Notes under the pieces: generated by a model
Database searches by the model: none
Told to the model about the DNA's origin: nothing
The model's input: the letters and a program-made list of their open reading frames with translations, nothing else
Assembly: GCA_964019425.1 (NCBI GenBank)
Contig: OZ025856.1
Location: 62,001-126,000, forward strand
From: Flectonema sp. DT1601
Taxonomy: Eukaryota > Euglenozoa > Diplonemea > Diplonemida > Diplonemidae
Reading direction: 5' to 3'
Length of the DNA: 64,000 nucleotides
Program-made: the position numbers and the translations under genes
Part shown: positions 20,336 to 31,031 of the stretch, one piece after another
Position numbering within the stretch: the stretch's first letter is position 1
Layout: each line of letters opens with the position of its first letter

Positions 20336-20894
20336 GTCATGTGTGATGAGGGATGCTGTATAATAAAGATAAGTATTGTAGTAGACTGATTAATCACACC
20401 ATTCTCTCCCAACATGAATGCGATCGTAACAATGTTAACAGAGTGAGAGGATTATTTTGATCGTAGTTTAGGGAAATAGAGAGTTATAACGAATCTCACG
20501 TAATATTTTAGTTTGTTGGGGGGGGGGGGGGGGGAGTGCGATTGATAAAAAAGTGATGAGAAGCTAAAATTAATCTTTCGATCAGATCGCTACCCAACAA
20601 AAATGTAAATCATCTCTCAAAAGGAAAGCGAGCCGCAACTAAACAGAGAGAGAGTTTTACTTCGCCATTGTCGCGTTTTCAACAGAATTCCTCTCATAAG
20701 AAAAAAACATAATAAAACAGAACCATATAAAAAAAAGAAACTCTTACTTGAAACAGAAAAACCGCAAAATTGCATTAGAAACCAATGAGAAAAAAACACA
20801 AGACAAATATAGACTATTTTCTATGTTAAAAACACAAAGGAGGGGGAGGAGGAGGGAGAACAAAACAGATATTGCGAAAACATTCAACAAGAAT
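20336..20894. other. Intergenic with a G17 homopolymer
   Basis: AT-rich spacer containing an uninterrupted run of 17 G at 20518-20534 on the plus strand, the only long G run in the window. No coding or RNA feature was recognised. Confidence 0.6.
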
Positions 20895-23525
20895 CTATGA
20901 TGCTATTAGAGGAACTAATGGAACAGAATCAGTGCAGTAAAGAGGGATCTCAAGAGTGTCTTCATCACTATAAACAGCTGTTTCAACACCAGAGTACATA
21001 TAATGTTCGGTACAAAGATCAGTCGAAGAGGATGACTCAAAAGAATTGCTCAGCAGAATATCCATAATTTCATGGAGTGTTATTTGGTCTTTCGGAGAAA
21101 CCCAACAACGAAGAACTACCTGCTGCCAAATATGTTCTTCCCTCGGAGATAGAGCCGATGGTTTAACAGGGAGGACTCCAGCTATAATCTTTTTCCAAAC
21201 TGCAGATAATCGTTCTTGTGGTGGACGAGATTTATCTACTAAAACAGGTCTGTATGGACTGTGACCTGCGAGAATTTCATAAATTAAGCAACCGAATGCC
21301 CAAACATCATGACCTATACCAGCTACCTTTGTTGATAACGTAGTCGGAGAACACCAAGGAACTGGTAAAGGTTTATTAATGAGATCACCAATAGGTGTAA
21401 ATAGTCCCATGTCTGCTAGTTTTAGAACCTGTGCGTCGTCGACTAGCACATTCCTGGCAGCAACATCCATGTGAGCGTATCCTTGATCGTGAATGTATAA
21501 TAGAGCTTGTGTGATACCTGTTAATTTAATAATCATTTCTAGTCTTCCTATTCCACTGTACGTTGACAACTTCCCACCTTCACAGTATTCCGTCACTAAG
21601 TACAATCGTTCTTCATGTAATGCCCAACCGTAGAATTTTAGAATATTCCTTTGACGTAGATTACATAAAATGCTGACTTCCTTTTTAAAATCAGCTGTAG
21701 GATCCGTACTTTGCTTCACAGCAACAGTTTCACGTGTAGGACGGTAAGTTGCTGAATAAACTTTACCAAAATTGCCACCCCCAATGTATTTTAATGTCTC
21801 AAATAGATCCCACGGTATCTCATGCTCTTCACTTAAATGTTCATCCAGCTGGATAGCATTCTCTTCGTCATCATTGATTACTATCAACGGGTCTGATAGA
21901 GTTGTGGGAGGGATGATTCCTTTCTTGTACTTCTTACTTTTATATCTCCAATAACACCAAATAATAATAACCCAAAATACACCAACACCACTCAATACGA
22001 TGACCCATAAGAAATTATTTTGTGTACTCTTTTGATTTAAAGGTACCAACGGAGACAATGTTGGTGGTGAGAGTGTACTATTCGAAGGAGATAATGTTTC
22101 TATTGAAGGAGGAGATTGGGTCTCAATACGATTAGTTGGTACAGAAGTGGGTATCAAGGTTTCATTACTCGGTGGTGAGGTAGTAGAGTTGTCAGTCACT
22201 AAAACGGTTAAAGAATTAGTATCAGAATGGACACCAATAACAGATAATGAAATGGTTTTCGTCACAACATCTGACACAGAAATAGCTGTCGGTGTGGATG
22301 TCTCGGTTTCCGTGAACACGACTGTCTCTGTATCTGTTTCTGGTAGGAGAGTCTCAGTACTTGTTTCAAGGAGCGTCTCGGTACTTGTCTCTGTACCTGT
22401 TTCAAGGAGGAGTGTCTCAGTACTTGTTTCAGGCAGAAAACTGTCTGGAATGGTTAAGAAAGCTACCTCAATACTATTTGTACTTTTATCAGTCCACATT
22501 ACAACAATTCCACCAGGTTGCCAGGCTGTTATTGAAGCAGTTCGATATTGACCATAATCCTTGACTATTGAGCTCAATAATAAAGTACTTGACTTTAATA
22601 AGAAGTCATTCACTGATACAAAAAGATCAAACAGACCGGCATCATTCTTTGTGATCCAGTAAACAGCAAATAGATTGCGACTGAGAGAGATAGGGAACGG
22701 ATTATAATTATTAATTCGATTGTCAACTCCTTTTGAATTAATGAATGCACCTGACTTTGAGTATCTCGCAATGTAAGCTTTTGATACTTTAGTGTATGTC
22801 ACAACCATTGTATCATCTGACTGAACAGCAACAGCTGGGTAGTTTGCGTCATCTACAAGTATTGTTAAGGGTTTTTGATAAACACAATTTTGATCAAAGA
22901 AATTGATTGAAATTCCTCTGCTTCCAGACGACACTGTTACAAATGTTAAATCTGAAAACACATCAATCACCGTCTGTGGTGTAACTCCTCCCATGGCATA
23001 CGGATGCTGACGATCACCAATCAGATTTCCATTCATATCAAGTCTCTGAATATAAAGAGAGTACACTCCAGCAAGCCCCTGTGTCGCTGCCACAACTATA
23101 ACATTATCTTTTGTTACAACAGCACTGTAGGAGACTACAACTATACTGTTAGGGGTCGCGTTAAAGGTTGCTCCCAAAGGTCCATTGTTATCAAATACTC
23201 TCACGTTAATTACAGTACTAGAGAGATATAAGACTATATATCCTCCAGGGATGTTATGTAGTTTGTAAGTTCGAGGATTCCGTTGATTTCCACTGACTGT
23301 TTCGATGTTGAATTGACTTCCAGTGAGAGTCTTTGATGAATCAAATAGCTGCCCCAGAATTCTATCCTGTGAGTTCCAAACAACAATCGTGTTACCTCCC
23401 TCCAGTAAGGCTGAGTATCCAGATAATAAACCAACCAACTCTGTTTTGTTAACTTGCCATTCATTATTCCCACCGGAGTATTGTAGTAGCAGCACAACGA
23501 TAATAACCTCTCTGAGTGTATCCAT
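20895..23525 (-). CDS. Receptor-like kinase with tyrosine-kinase-type catalytic loop
   Basis: An 876-residue single-pass receptor. A signal peptide (about 1-18) precedes an ectodomain of about 370 residues with repeated TIVVWNSQDRILGQLFDSS-like strands, probably a beta-propeller. A Thr/Glu/Ser mucin-like stalk (TSTETLLPETDTE) and the TM helix (about 503-527) follow. The kinase domain (about 570-835) has GGGNFGKV, VAVK, the catalytic loop HMDVAARN (Asp687) and DMG (Asp705) in place of DFG. The AARN loop is the hallmark of tyrosine kinases, while HMD replaces HRD. Lys, both Asp and Asn are present, so activity is plausible. Ligand and substrate are unknown, and it could instead be a tyrosine-kinase-like (TKL) Ser/Thr kinase. 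Confidence 0.85.
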   Translation of the reverse strand: MDTLREVIIVVLLLQYSGGNNEWQVNKTELVGLLSGYSALLEGGNTIVVWNSQDRILGQLFDSSKTLTGSQFNIETVSGNQRNPRTYKLHNIPGGYIVLYLSSTVINVRVFDNNGPLGATFNATPNSIVVVSYSAVVTKDNVIVVAATQGLAGVYSLYIQRLDMNGNLIGDRQHPYAMGGVTPQTVIDVFSDLTFVTVSSGSRGISINFFDQNCVYQKPLTILVDDANYPAVAVQSDDTMVVTYTKVSKAYIARYSKSGAFINSKGVDNRINNYNPFPISLSRNLFAVYWITKNDAGLFDLFVSVNDFLLKSSTLLLSSIVKDYGQYRTASITAWQPGGIVVMWTDKSTNSIEVAFLTIPDSFLPETSTETLLLETGTETSTETLLETSTETLLPETDTETVVFTETETSTPTAISVSDVVTKTISLSVIGVHSDTNSLTVLVTDNSTTSPPSNETLIPTSVPTNRIETQSPPSIETLSPSNSTLSPPTLSPLVPLNQKSTQNNFLWVIVLSGVGVFWVIIIWCYWRYKSKKYKKGIIPPTTLSDPLIVINDDEENAIQLDEHLSEEHEIPWDLFETLKYIGGGNFGKVYSATYRPTRETVAVKQSTDPTADFKKEVSILCNLRQRNILKFYGWALHEERLYLVTEYCEGGKLSTYSGIGRLEMIIKLTGITQALLYIHDQGYAHMDVAARNVLVDDAQVLKLADMGLFTPIGDLINKPLPVPWCSPTTLSTKVAGIGHDVWAFGCLIYEILAGHSPYRPVLVDKSRPPQERLSAVWKKIIAGVLPVKPSALSPREEHIWQQVVLRCWVSPKDQITLHEIMDILLSNSFESSSSTDLCTEHYMYSGVETAVYSDEDTLEIPLYCTDSVPLVPLIAS

Positions 23526-23868
23526 GCATCTAATTGTTGTGATGATTACACAGTAAGAAAACTGTGAAAAGTTCTCTCAACCTGGCAGATGCTATTTTCC
23601 TGAAAGAATAAATTAATTTATTAAAAAATTAAAAAGCCCATTTGTGTTGTGAAAAAAAAACTGAACTGTTGCAACAGAAAAATGCAAGCAACACCCACGT
23701 CTGTTTTGGAAAGTCTACAGGCGACGGTTGATCCCTTAACTGACAGGAATCTTGTCTTGTAGGAATCACGTCGCCGATTGAGAGAAATACTTTTTGAAAA
23801 TTTCAAACAAGTAACTAAGCAGGCTTGTGTTGAGTACACAGCCTAACTCACCTACTCTGTGACAGCCG

Positions 23869-25197
23869 TCACGAGTGCTCAGCATCAGTTTTCGTACGGG
23901 ACAATTCCAACATGATTGTACCAGTTAGCGAAATGCAAGCAATCATAACAAGAGCGAATAGAGAAAGCCAAAGGATCTCCCAAGAAAGATGATTTGTTAT
24001 GATTGTCGTTAAGAATCCTTGAAGGATTGATCCGAATGAACCAGATCCTCCAATAAACCCTGATATGGCTGATACTTGTGAAGGCATACCTGCTCTCGTA
24101 GCAAGATCTTGAATAACAGCTCCAGTAAGTAAAGAATCAAATCCCAGAAGGAACAGTCCAACAGCGAAACAAGTCATCGTCGGATAAATAATATTTTGTT
24201 CAAAAAGTTCTGGAAAACCTGCAAAACACAACAAAGAAACACCAGATCCAGCAAGGAATATTACTGCTGTTGTTGTTCTACGACTTCCCCCCTCCCAGTG
24301 GTCAGCAACGTATCCACTGAGGATTGATCCAACTACACCTCCGACGTCGAAGGCAGTACTGGCATATCCGCTAACTATCTTTGAGTAGTTTAGTCTTTTT
24401 GTTAAGTAGTATGGAAGCCAAAACAGAAGTGTGTATCTAATAATCTTCTCACAAAAGTGTGCGGTAGCAACTGGTAGAACACCTGGTGCTCTAATAATAG
24501 TAAAGAATGATGGTGTCTTATCCTTTTGATTTTCATCAAGTACTCGATCGTTTTCAGTGATGACAGACGTGGGTGAGGAGGGAGAGGTTTCATCAAGTGG
24601 TTCACATCCAATCTGTGAGGGATGATCGATTAGAAATTGGTAATTAAGAAGTCCGATGGCACCAACAAAAAACCCTGACTGTGCTACTGCTGCTCTCCAA
24701 CCATAACTTCCAAGGAAGTATGTTGCAGCAAAGTTTCCAACTATTCCACCCGCTGCTTGGCATGATGTCCATAATCCCATTACACGACCACGTTCCTCTG
24801 GTTTAATCCAGGGAGTAATGATTCTTATGCATGATGGCCATCCAAATGCGTTTGCAATTCCATTGCCAGCCCAAAAGACACAATAACTTGTTAACGAAGT
24901 AGAGTTACTAAATAACAAAAGTTGACCAGCACTCAATACCAGTCCTAAGGCGATCGCATTCTTAGCAGAGAAGTAGTTCTTAGCCTCTCCATAGAATAGC
25001 TGCCCAAGGCAATACATTGAAAGGAAACAAGTGTCAATTAATCCGAGTTCCGTTGGAGTTAATCCCTGCTGTTCTTCAATCTCTTTCCTCACCACTCCAA
25101 ACGGACGTCTACTAGAAACATACGCGCAGTATGCAAGCCACGTAAGCAGCAATACATTAGAGTTACGAATCCATAAATAATCTCCGCTGGTTGTCAT
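23869..25197 (-). CDS. MFS transporter, SLC37/GlpT-like organophosphate antiporter
   Basis: A 442-residue major-facilitator protein with about 12 hydrophobic helices and a hydrophilic central loop (about 200-230, DETSPSSPTS). The first helix region contains AYVSSRRPFGVVRKEIEE, closely resembling the start of sugar-phosphate/phosphate antiporters (SLC37, GlpT). The cytosolic loop PEERGRVMGLWTS is also typical. It should exchange a phosphorylated sugar or glycerol-3-phosphate for inorganic phosphate. The exact substrate and membrane (ER, plasma or organelle) cannot be told. An acceptor TTTTATCTACAG lies 10 nt before the ATG. Confidence 0.85.
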   Translation of the reverse strand: MTTSGDYLWIRNSNVLLLTWLAYCAYVSSRRPFGVVRKEIEEQQGLTPTELGLIDTCFLSMYCLGQLFYGEAKNYFSAKNAIALGLVLSAGQLLLFSNSTSLTSYCVFWAGNGIANAFGWPSCIRIITPWIKPEERGRVMGLWTSCQAAGGIVGNFAATYFLGSYGWRAAVAQSGFFVGAIGLLNYQFLIDHPSQIGCEPLDETSPSSPTSVITENDRVLDENQKDKTPSFFTIIRAPGVLPVATAHFCEKIIRYTLLFWLPYYLTKRLNYSKIVSGYASTAFDVGGVVGSILSGYVADHWEGGSRRTTTAVIFLAGSGVSLLCFAGFPELFEQNIIYPTMTCFAVGLFLLGFDSLLTGAVIQDLATRAGMPSQVSAISGFIGGSGSFGSILQGFLTTIITNHLSWEILWLSLFALVMIACISLTGTIMLELSRTKTDAEHS

Positions 25198-25531
25198 ATT
25201 GATCGTTCTGTAGATAAAACTTTTACATTACATAAAAACCTAACAATGGAGTCCTACCTATGAAACAACCCCTTCAATGTAGCAAATAAAACAGTGAAAG
25301 TGAATTTACTCCTGTGAGGGGGTTAAAAGAATCATGAACAACGTTTGAACAAAAAGCTTAGTCTCTAAGTTCCTTTCGATTATTGTATCCTACACAAGGG
25401 GAAGGGTAGTAGTAACACATAACTAATAATAATAATACGATATATACCTGACATGAATCGTGTATAAAAAAAAAAGGGAACTAAATACCTCAATACACGG
25501 GGTGAAAGTGAATTAAAATCGGAGTAACAAC

Positions 25532-25562
<31 letters not shown>

Positions 25563-26018
25563 AAAAATAAATAAATAAATATAACTAATAAATACTGCTT
25601 TTTTCGACGACGCACTTGAAAAATTTCATTTCCCTTTTCCGTTTTTTTTTTTCTTTAAAAAAAACAAAGTGAAAGGAAAACTCTCTCACTGGAAGAACAA
25701 AAATCAAAGAAAAAAAAGAGAAAAAAAAGCAAATCAATAACAACGCCCGAACAATTTTAAAAACCAGAGGCCATGCGTCGCTAAACACAACAAAAATGCG
25801 TGAAACTGATATTACGGGGTTTTTGTTTGAAAAATGTATCTTTCGTCGAAGCAAGAAAAGTAATGTGGTAAGTTTGTTTTTCTTACTTAAACATTTATTA
25901 CTATTGGGTCCTTGTGTATTTATGGGATAAAACTGATCCCCGAACTTCCCTCCCATTGATTTCACCATTAGATATGGCAGGAGGTTAAAGATGATTAATT
26001 TGCAGCAGCGACTCTCTA

Positions 26019-26273
26019 ATGTCCGCTACCATGTCTGGTACACTTCACAAAGTTGGTGCAGATATTCTTACAGGCCGTGCCAACGAAGTTGTTGAACCGC
26101 AGAATGGATGGACCTTTCTGTTACCAACATACCACGTTCAAAGGATCATCCCCACTTTTCTACGAGACCGAAAAATAGGCTACTCCCCCCTGAAATTTAG
26201 CCCCCAAGACAAGGTGTCAGTGCTACTGTTATTGTTAGGTTATTTGAGTCGACAAAAAAAGATGCAAAAGTGA
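26019..26273 (+). CDS. Possible small plus-strand gene, 84 aa
   Basis: An ATG-initiated frame whose first 68 codons look protein-like (MSATMSGTLHKVGADI, then GWTFLLPTY), within a block less AT-rich than its surroundings. An AG (AATTTGCAG) lies 13 nt upstream. It is opposite to all confident genes and matches no family I know. It could be a real small gene, a decayed insertion, or chance. Confidence 0.2.
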   Translation: MSATMSGTLHKVGADILTGRANEVVEPQNGWTFLLPTYHVQRIIPTFLRDRKIGYSPLKFSPQDKVSVLLLLLGYLSRQKKMQK

Positions 26274-27279
26274 AAACGAGTCAAAAAAGAATTGGTAAAC
26301 TGACAACACAAAAAAAATGACGCTGCCTAGTTCTTTATATATTCAAACATAAGTAAAACTGCGTTCAATGTCACCCTCCTCGCTTAAACTTAACGCGATG
26401 TGCCTTAAAATCATATTAAAAGTTTCCCGATGTTACTTTGAGTTTTTCCTGATCTTAATGTAAATTATCAGCAACCAGTTGCACCCAAACCCGTATTTTT
26501 TTGATCGAACAATTAGAGTGGAAAAAGCCATCTCCGTAGACGGTGAACACATTGCATAGGAACCGTAAATATGATTTATTATTATAATTACTAAACAACA
26601 TCTAAACCTCCAGTAGATTTCTATTTGTTGTAGTCAGTTCATGGTTCCGTACACAAACATAACATCACAGTGGTACAGTGTTTATATTATTTTCCATAAA
26701 GTTTAAATCGATTCTTTTTTTTTTTTTTTTTTCAATTAACCTTCCTTTAGAAGAAGAAAAAAAAAAAGAAAAAAGACAACGAATTCTCACGTCAGCCATC
26801 AAATCGTTAAATACAGACTTTTACAAAAAAAAAAAAAACAAAAAAAAAATATAAAAATAAAAATAAAAAAGAACAACAACAACAAAAAATAAAATAAAGG
26901 GATACTCGCTGATAAAAATAAAAAATAAAATAAAAAACTGAACATAAAATAATGAGAATGGGGAAAACCTGATTTGGAGGAGAACGAGCACAGAGAAAAA
27001 ACTGGCAAATCATGACAGACTCATGCTTGACAATTGATCCACAATGATCAATAGTTTCCTTTTTTTTTTTTTCTTTTTTTTTTTTTTGTTTCCCATAACC
27101 TATTAAATTAAAGCAAGTTATATATTGAAAAATGGCTATGGTTCACCACACATAAAAACTTATGAAGCACGACAGTCTCTACACCAGCAATCAATAGCTA
27201 GCTTGTTTGCTTCGTTTATAAGACAGGACCGACTGATCGATAGAGATAGATAGATAAGGAAATGCATTACATTGCGTAT

Positions 27280-27355
27280 TGTGCATCGCTGATTCAGCAA
27301 TCTAAGGAGCATCAGGTAAACTCCACAGAGCTGCGAGGCAACGCGCAACGTAATT
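27280..27355. repeat. Dispersed repeat, about 75 bp, copy B
   Basis: Second copy of the element at 3971-4043, same orientation, with scattered substitutions and a few indels. Similarity stops abruptly on the left at the shared TGTGCATCGC. Confidence 0.7.
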
Positions 27356-28030
27356 TAACCTGTTGGTGTCCTTTTACGTAAAGTAAAATATAAATAAAAA
27401 AGTCGTCCTTTTTTTTTTTTTTTTTTATTGTGCTGCCTTCGTAGATTCCATCACGTAAGCTGAAATGAATCGCCTGTGAATTCTAAAAAAAAAAAAAAGA
27501 AATTGAAACAGAAACGTGATGAATCTACACTTGTTAGAAATCTTATTTTATTTTATTTCCCCCCTCCCTCACTCTCTCTCTCTCTCTCTCCACTCAAATT
27601 TTGCAGTAGCTAAAATGCTATCAAGATGCCTTGTATCAGGAATTCGGTGAAATGTATTAAGAAAATGATTCCAGTTGGTGTTGTGCGTGCTGACACAGCA
27701 CAAGAACGACAAGGAAACAATTACATCAATAACATGTTTACCAATTTGCTAAAAAAAAAAAAAAAAAAAAATCTTAAAAAATTGAAACATGTAGAAACCC
27801 TACGAAACACAACCATAAAATAAAGATAACAGGCAAAGTAAACTGCAACAAGACTGGGGGTAAATTGATACTGTATTATCAGAGGGAAAATAAAAATAAG
27901 CTCAGCAACAATTAGAAACATAAGGTTCACCACTAGCAAGTTTATGCTCTCAGTCAAAAAAAAAAAAAAAAAACATCACATTTTGCATGTTAAGCCTCAA
28001 GTCTTTTCTTATGAGAATCACCGAGAGGGG

Positions 28031-28173
28031 AGTTCCATTCACATAAAGCCTTATATTTTGTTAATCGCAGACAGTAATACCGAACGCACAGGGAAATAGA
28101 TAACATTTAAACATAATAAATATAAACGGCTCTTAATCTGAATGGTTTCTTACCCGACTTCGTCAGTGCAAAA
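28031..28173. mobile_element. Short inverted-repeat element (MITE-like), copy 1
   Basis: About 140 bp homologous to 45378-45504 in the opposite orientation. Shared landmarks are CCTTATATTT, CGCAGACA, CGCACRGGGAAA, AATCTGAATRGTTTCTT and CCGACTWCGTCRGT. Within it, CCATTCACATAAAGCC (28035-28050) and GGCTCTTAATCTGAATGG (28128-28145) form an imperfect inverted repeat. It is non-coding. A miniature DNA transposon is the likeliest class, but no target-site duplication was recognised. Confidence 0.6.
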
Positions 28174-28643
28174 GAAAAGAAAAAAAAAAAGAAGAAAAAA
28201 TATTAGCTTACAGCCAATAACTTTTCGTGGCCATCAAAATTGGAAGTCCTTACTTTTTTTTTTTTGTTTTTTTTTTCTTGAGAATAAGAAAAACTACACA
28301 TGAGTCTTACCAAAATTGAGAATCTCAACAAAATTAAAGCTGAAAAATAAGTGTTTTACATATGACCCCAAACAATTTAATATTTTTTTTTTAATTATTT
28401 TTTTGACTGAATTACAAAAAAAAAAAAAAAAAAAATGTAACAGTTTTTTCACAAATAAAGCTTTGTACGCGAGAGATGATTAGCGTTCGTTCACTGAAAG
28501 GAACTCGAGAATCTGACTGAGAAGATTTGTTTTATAAAAAAAACAGATTATACGCACAGTTATAAACCGTTATTAAACGAAGCGAGTAACGGACATTTCG
28601 CTCGGCCAATAATATTTCTTCACAAACTTACAGAATAAGTTTC

Positions 28644-29417
28644 TCAGGGTCGAGGTATGTTAGTAGTTGTAATGACGGCCTCGAGAAGCTCTTCTTCTAC
28701 GAAATCAGGAGACGATTTCCCTGCTGTGCTGACCTTTGTATCAGTTCTCGACTGATCCTTGCTTGCTGATGGGGAAAAACTGCTGTCATCAGTACTTGTC
28801 GACACACCATCAGGAACTGCTGCTGCTATTTCTTCTAAATCAACACTCTTGTCAGAGTCTTTATCGTCGATCGGTTTCTCAATATCGACAGGTTGGTTGT
28901 TTTTGTTGGATTCGACGGGTTCAATTCCGTTGGATAATTTTTCTACTGCAGCTTCCTTTTCACCGTTTGACTCTTTTTCGTTAGTCAACTCGTCTCCATT
29001 TAACTGCTTTTCATCCTTTTCGTTGTTGGGTTTCTCATTGTCAGAGTCACTTACTATGACTGGAATCTGTACCGTTGGTGACGCAGGAGGAGATAAATTA
29101 TCGCGTCTTCCAGGTAAAAGTACCAAATGAGCTGTTGGTAAGTTAATTGAGATTGAGATGATGTCGATGGCTTGTTGAGGAACGAACTTAAACCTCACGA
29201 ATGCCCATCCGCTTTTTACTCGAAGTACTGTTCCTGTCTTGTCAAGATTATCTTCTAATAACCTACCTGTTGAGTGCCATACAGTTGGAGTGACTCTGTA
29301 TTTCATTTCTTTTGATATTTTAACATACGAGCCCGGGTCTATGACTACCACTGGAGGAGGCTTTCTCTTTACTTTTCTCTTGACACGGGGTGCCTCCTTA
29401 CAGCAGGTCGCTCCCAT
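28644..29417 (-). CDS. Probable lipid-anchored protein with Tudor/SH3-like domain, 257 aa
   Basis: Starts MGATCCKEAP, a good N-myristoylation (Gly2) and palmitoylation (Cys5, Cys6) signal followed by a polybasic stretch (KRKVKRKPPP), so it probably sits on the inner face of a membrane. Residues about 22-105 form a compact region with alternating beta-like strands (GSYVKI.., GTVLRVKSGWAFVRF), possibly an SH3- or Tudor-like barrel. The rest is acidic, Asn/Glu/Ser-rich and disordered. No family is recognised. The ATG follows ATTATTACTTTCCTGACAG by 15 nt. Confidence 0.65.
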   Translation of the reverse strand: MGATCCKEAPRVKRKVKRKPPPVVVIDPGSYVKISKEMKYRVTPTVWHSTGRLLEDNLDKTGTVLRVKSGWAFVRFKFVPQQAIDIISISINLPTAHLVLLPGRRDNLSPPASPTVQIPVIVSDSDNEKPNNEKDEKQLNGDELTNEKESNGEKEAAVEKLSNGIEPVESNKNNQPVDIEKPIDDKDSDKSVDLEEIAAAVPDGVSTSTDDSSFSPSASKDQSRTDTKVSTAGKSSPDFVEEELLEAVITTTNIPRP

Positions 29418-30267
29418 CTTATTAATTTGACACTGTCAGGAAAGTAATAATTAGTTAACGTCCTATTCCTTAGTTAAGGTTTCACAGTACTTTCATTTCT
29501 TCTGTTCCTGTTGTTATGTTGAAAGTCATTACTAACGTTCGCCCACTTAAAAGTATGTGAATGTATTTTGTTTTTTTTTTTGTTTTTTTTTTTTTTTTTT
29601 ATCATAAAGTGCGAATACAGTTGGCGGGTATTTAAAACTTTAAAAATATTTAAAATTTTATTCAAAAAAAAAAAAAAAACTAAAAATGACTACAAACGTT
29701 TTTTTTTTTTTTTTTTTTTTTTTTCAGTTATTTCGTTTTTTTTTTTTTTTTTTTTTTTCCCGCCGCATATAAACACCCACCTGTGGCTGCTGAGCTTTAC
29801 AATATTTGGAAAGAGGTATCAAAAAAAAAAAAAAGAATTTAAGGCTTGCTTGTTGTTTTTTTTTTTTTTTTTCCCTTCATGTAGGTTTTCAGATTTTTCC
29901 TTTTTTTTCCCCACCACCCCCGTGTAATCGAAATCGATAAAAAAAGATGTACTAAATAACAAATGCTCACACAACTTCACACGTAAGCCCTGTTCCCCTT
30001 TTTTTTGTTATAACCAAGAAAATGAAAGCAGAGAACCCCCTACAAGAGCGTTGTTGCTTTCTTTATCAAGCCAGAGGTTCCTTGGATGGGAACCATTTCT
30101 GTCTGTTTTTGCTTCTCTCAGTCTTTTGTTTTTTTGTTTTTTCGAAAGAGGTACATCGCTGCTTCTAAACGGTTTAGTAAGAAAGTTCCGTTTACCCAGT
30201 TTGTGAACGCAAAACGTGCAAAGAAAATTAAAAATAAGAAAAAATTTTAAACAGTAAAGTACTACTC
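29418..30267. other. Intergenic, homopolymer-rich
   Basis: About 850 bp dominated by T and A runs (29565-29760 and 29820-29870). No RNA or coding feature is recognised. Frames here encode only Phe or Lys runs. Confidence 0.5.
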
Positions 30268-30648
30268 TTACATGTACTTAGTAACCAACTGTTGAATAGC
30301 ATCCTTGTTGGCTCCAGTGCAACGGTTCACTTCCTTTCCGTTCTCAAATAGAACGAAAGTTGGCATTGCGGTGACTTCGTATTTTCCAGTTAAATCACCG
30401 AACTTGTCGACATCAACGGCGATAATTTTGCATTTTCCTGCAACACTGTCGCTGAGGGTAGCAAGCTGTTGGTGTTTGTTTGTTTTTTTGGACTTCCTTC
30501 ATGAAACTACAAACAACTCTTAAATACACACCTCAGGCTTAATTCTCTGACATGGTCCACACCATGCTGCGGTGAAATCAACCAGGCACGGTCCGGAGGC
30601 CAAATGCCCAGAGAAATCAGCTTCCTTCTCGAGAATAATGACAGGCAT
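30268..30648 (-). CDS. Thioredoxin, two exons
   Basis: Exons are 30648-30532 and 30465-30268, with a 66-nt intron starting GTGTGT and ending CCAACAG. The spliced product is 104 residues, the normal size of a cytosolic thioredoxin. The active site WCGPC is at 29-33 and the cis-proline at 74 (AMPTF). It has the central Asp before the active site (VDFTAAWC) and the C-terminal Gly-Ala pattern of the family. It is a general disulfide reductant. The ATG lies 9 nt after an ACTTCTTCAG acceptor. There is no targeting peptide. Confidence 0.93.
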
Positions 30649-30657
30649 AGTTTTTAG

Positions 30658-30675
30658 CTGAAGAAGTCTAATTTG
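30658..30675 (-). promoter_or_regulatory. Probable trans-splice acceptor
   Basis: The minus strand reads TTAGACTTCTTCAG, 9 nt before the thioredoxin ATG. It resembles the true cis-acceptors traced in this window. Confidence 0.55.
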
Positions 30676-31031
30676 CTTGAGGGGTGAGAATTACAATAAT
30701 AAAAACCCAACGGAATGTAGCAGTCCCTATCTTGTCAGAAAAGGGGCACCTTTTCACGACCAGCGGAAATGGAATGGGAAACAGGGACTATTTACCAAAT
30801 AATTATCACATAACTAGAAGGGTGTGTGTGTGCTTGGGTAGGGTCTAATTGAGGTTTTCTGGTTTTCTTTCTTTTTTTTTTTTGTATGGAACTTTTTTTT
30901 CTCTTTTTTTTTTCCTCTTCTTTTGATTCACGAAAGAAAAGAATAAAAAAGACAACCGAAAGTAGATATTCTGTCGGGCAAGAATGATTATCCAAGTAAA
31001 TGGTGAGCTGCAACAAGAATTCCAAACAGAA

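Larger units (their letters stand above)
25198..28643. other. Gene-poor 3.4 kb gap, low complexity and repeats
   Basis: The largest gap in the window. It holds many A/T homopolymers, a (CT)n microsatellite near 27570-27592, one dispersed repeat (27280-27355) and one copy of a short inverted-repeat element (28031-28173). A weak plus-strand frame at 26019-26273 is annotated separately. No minus-strand gene could be supported. A strand-switch or transcription start region could sit in such a gap, but nothing shows it directly. Confidence 0.5.

Noticed and set aside
29568-29927. Long Phe/Lys-rich frame
   Set aside because: Produced wholly by T and A homopolymers. The same holds for frames at 26799-27013, 35532-36002 and 62737-63136.
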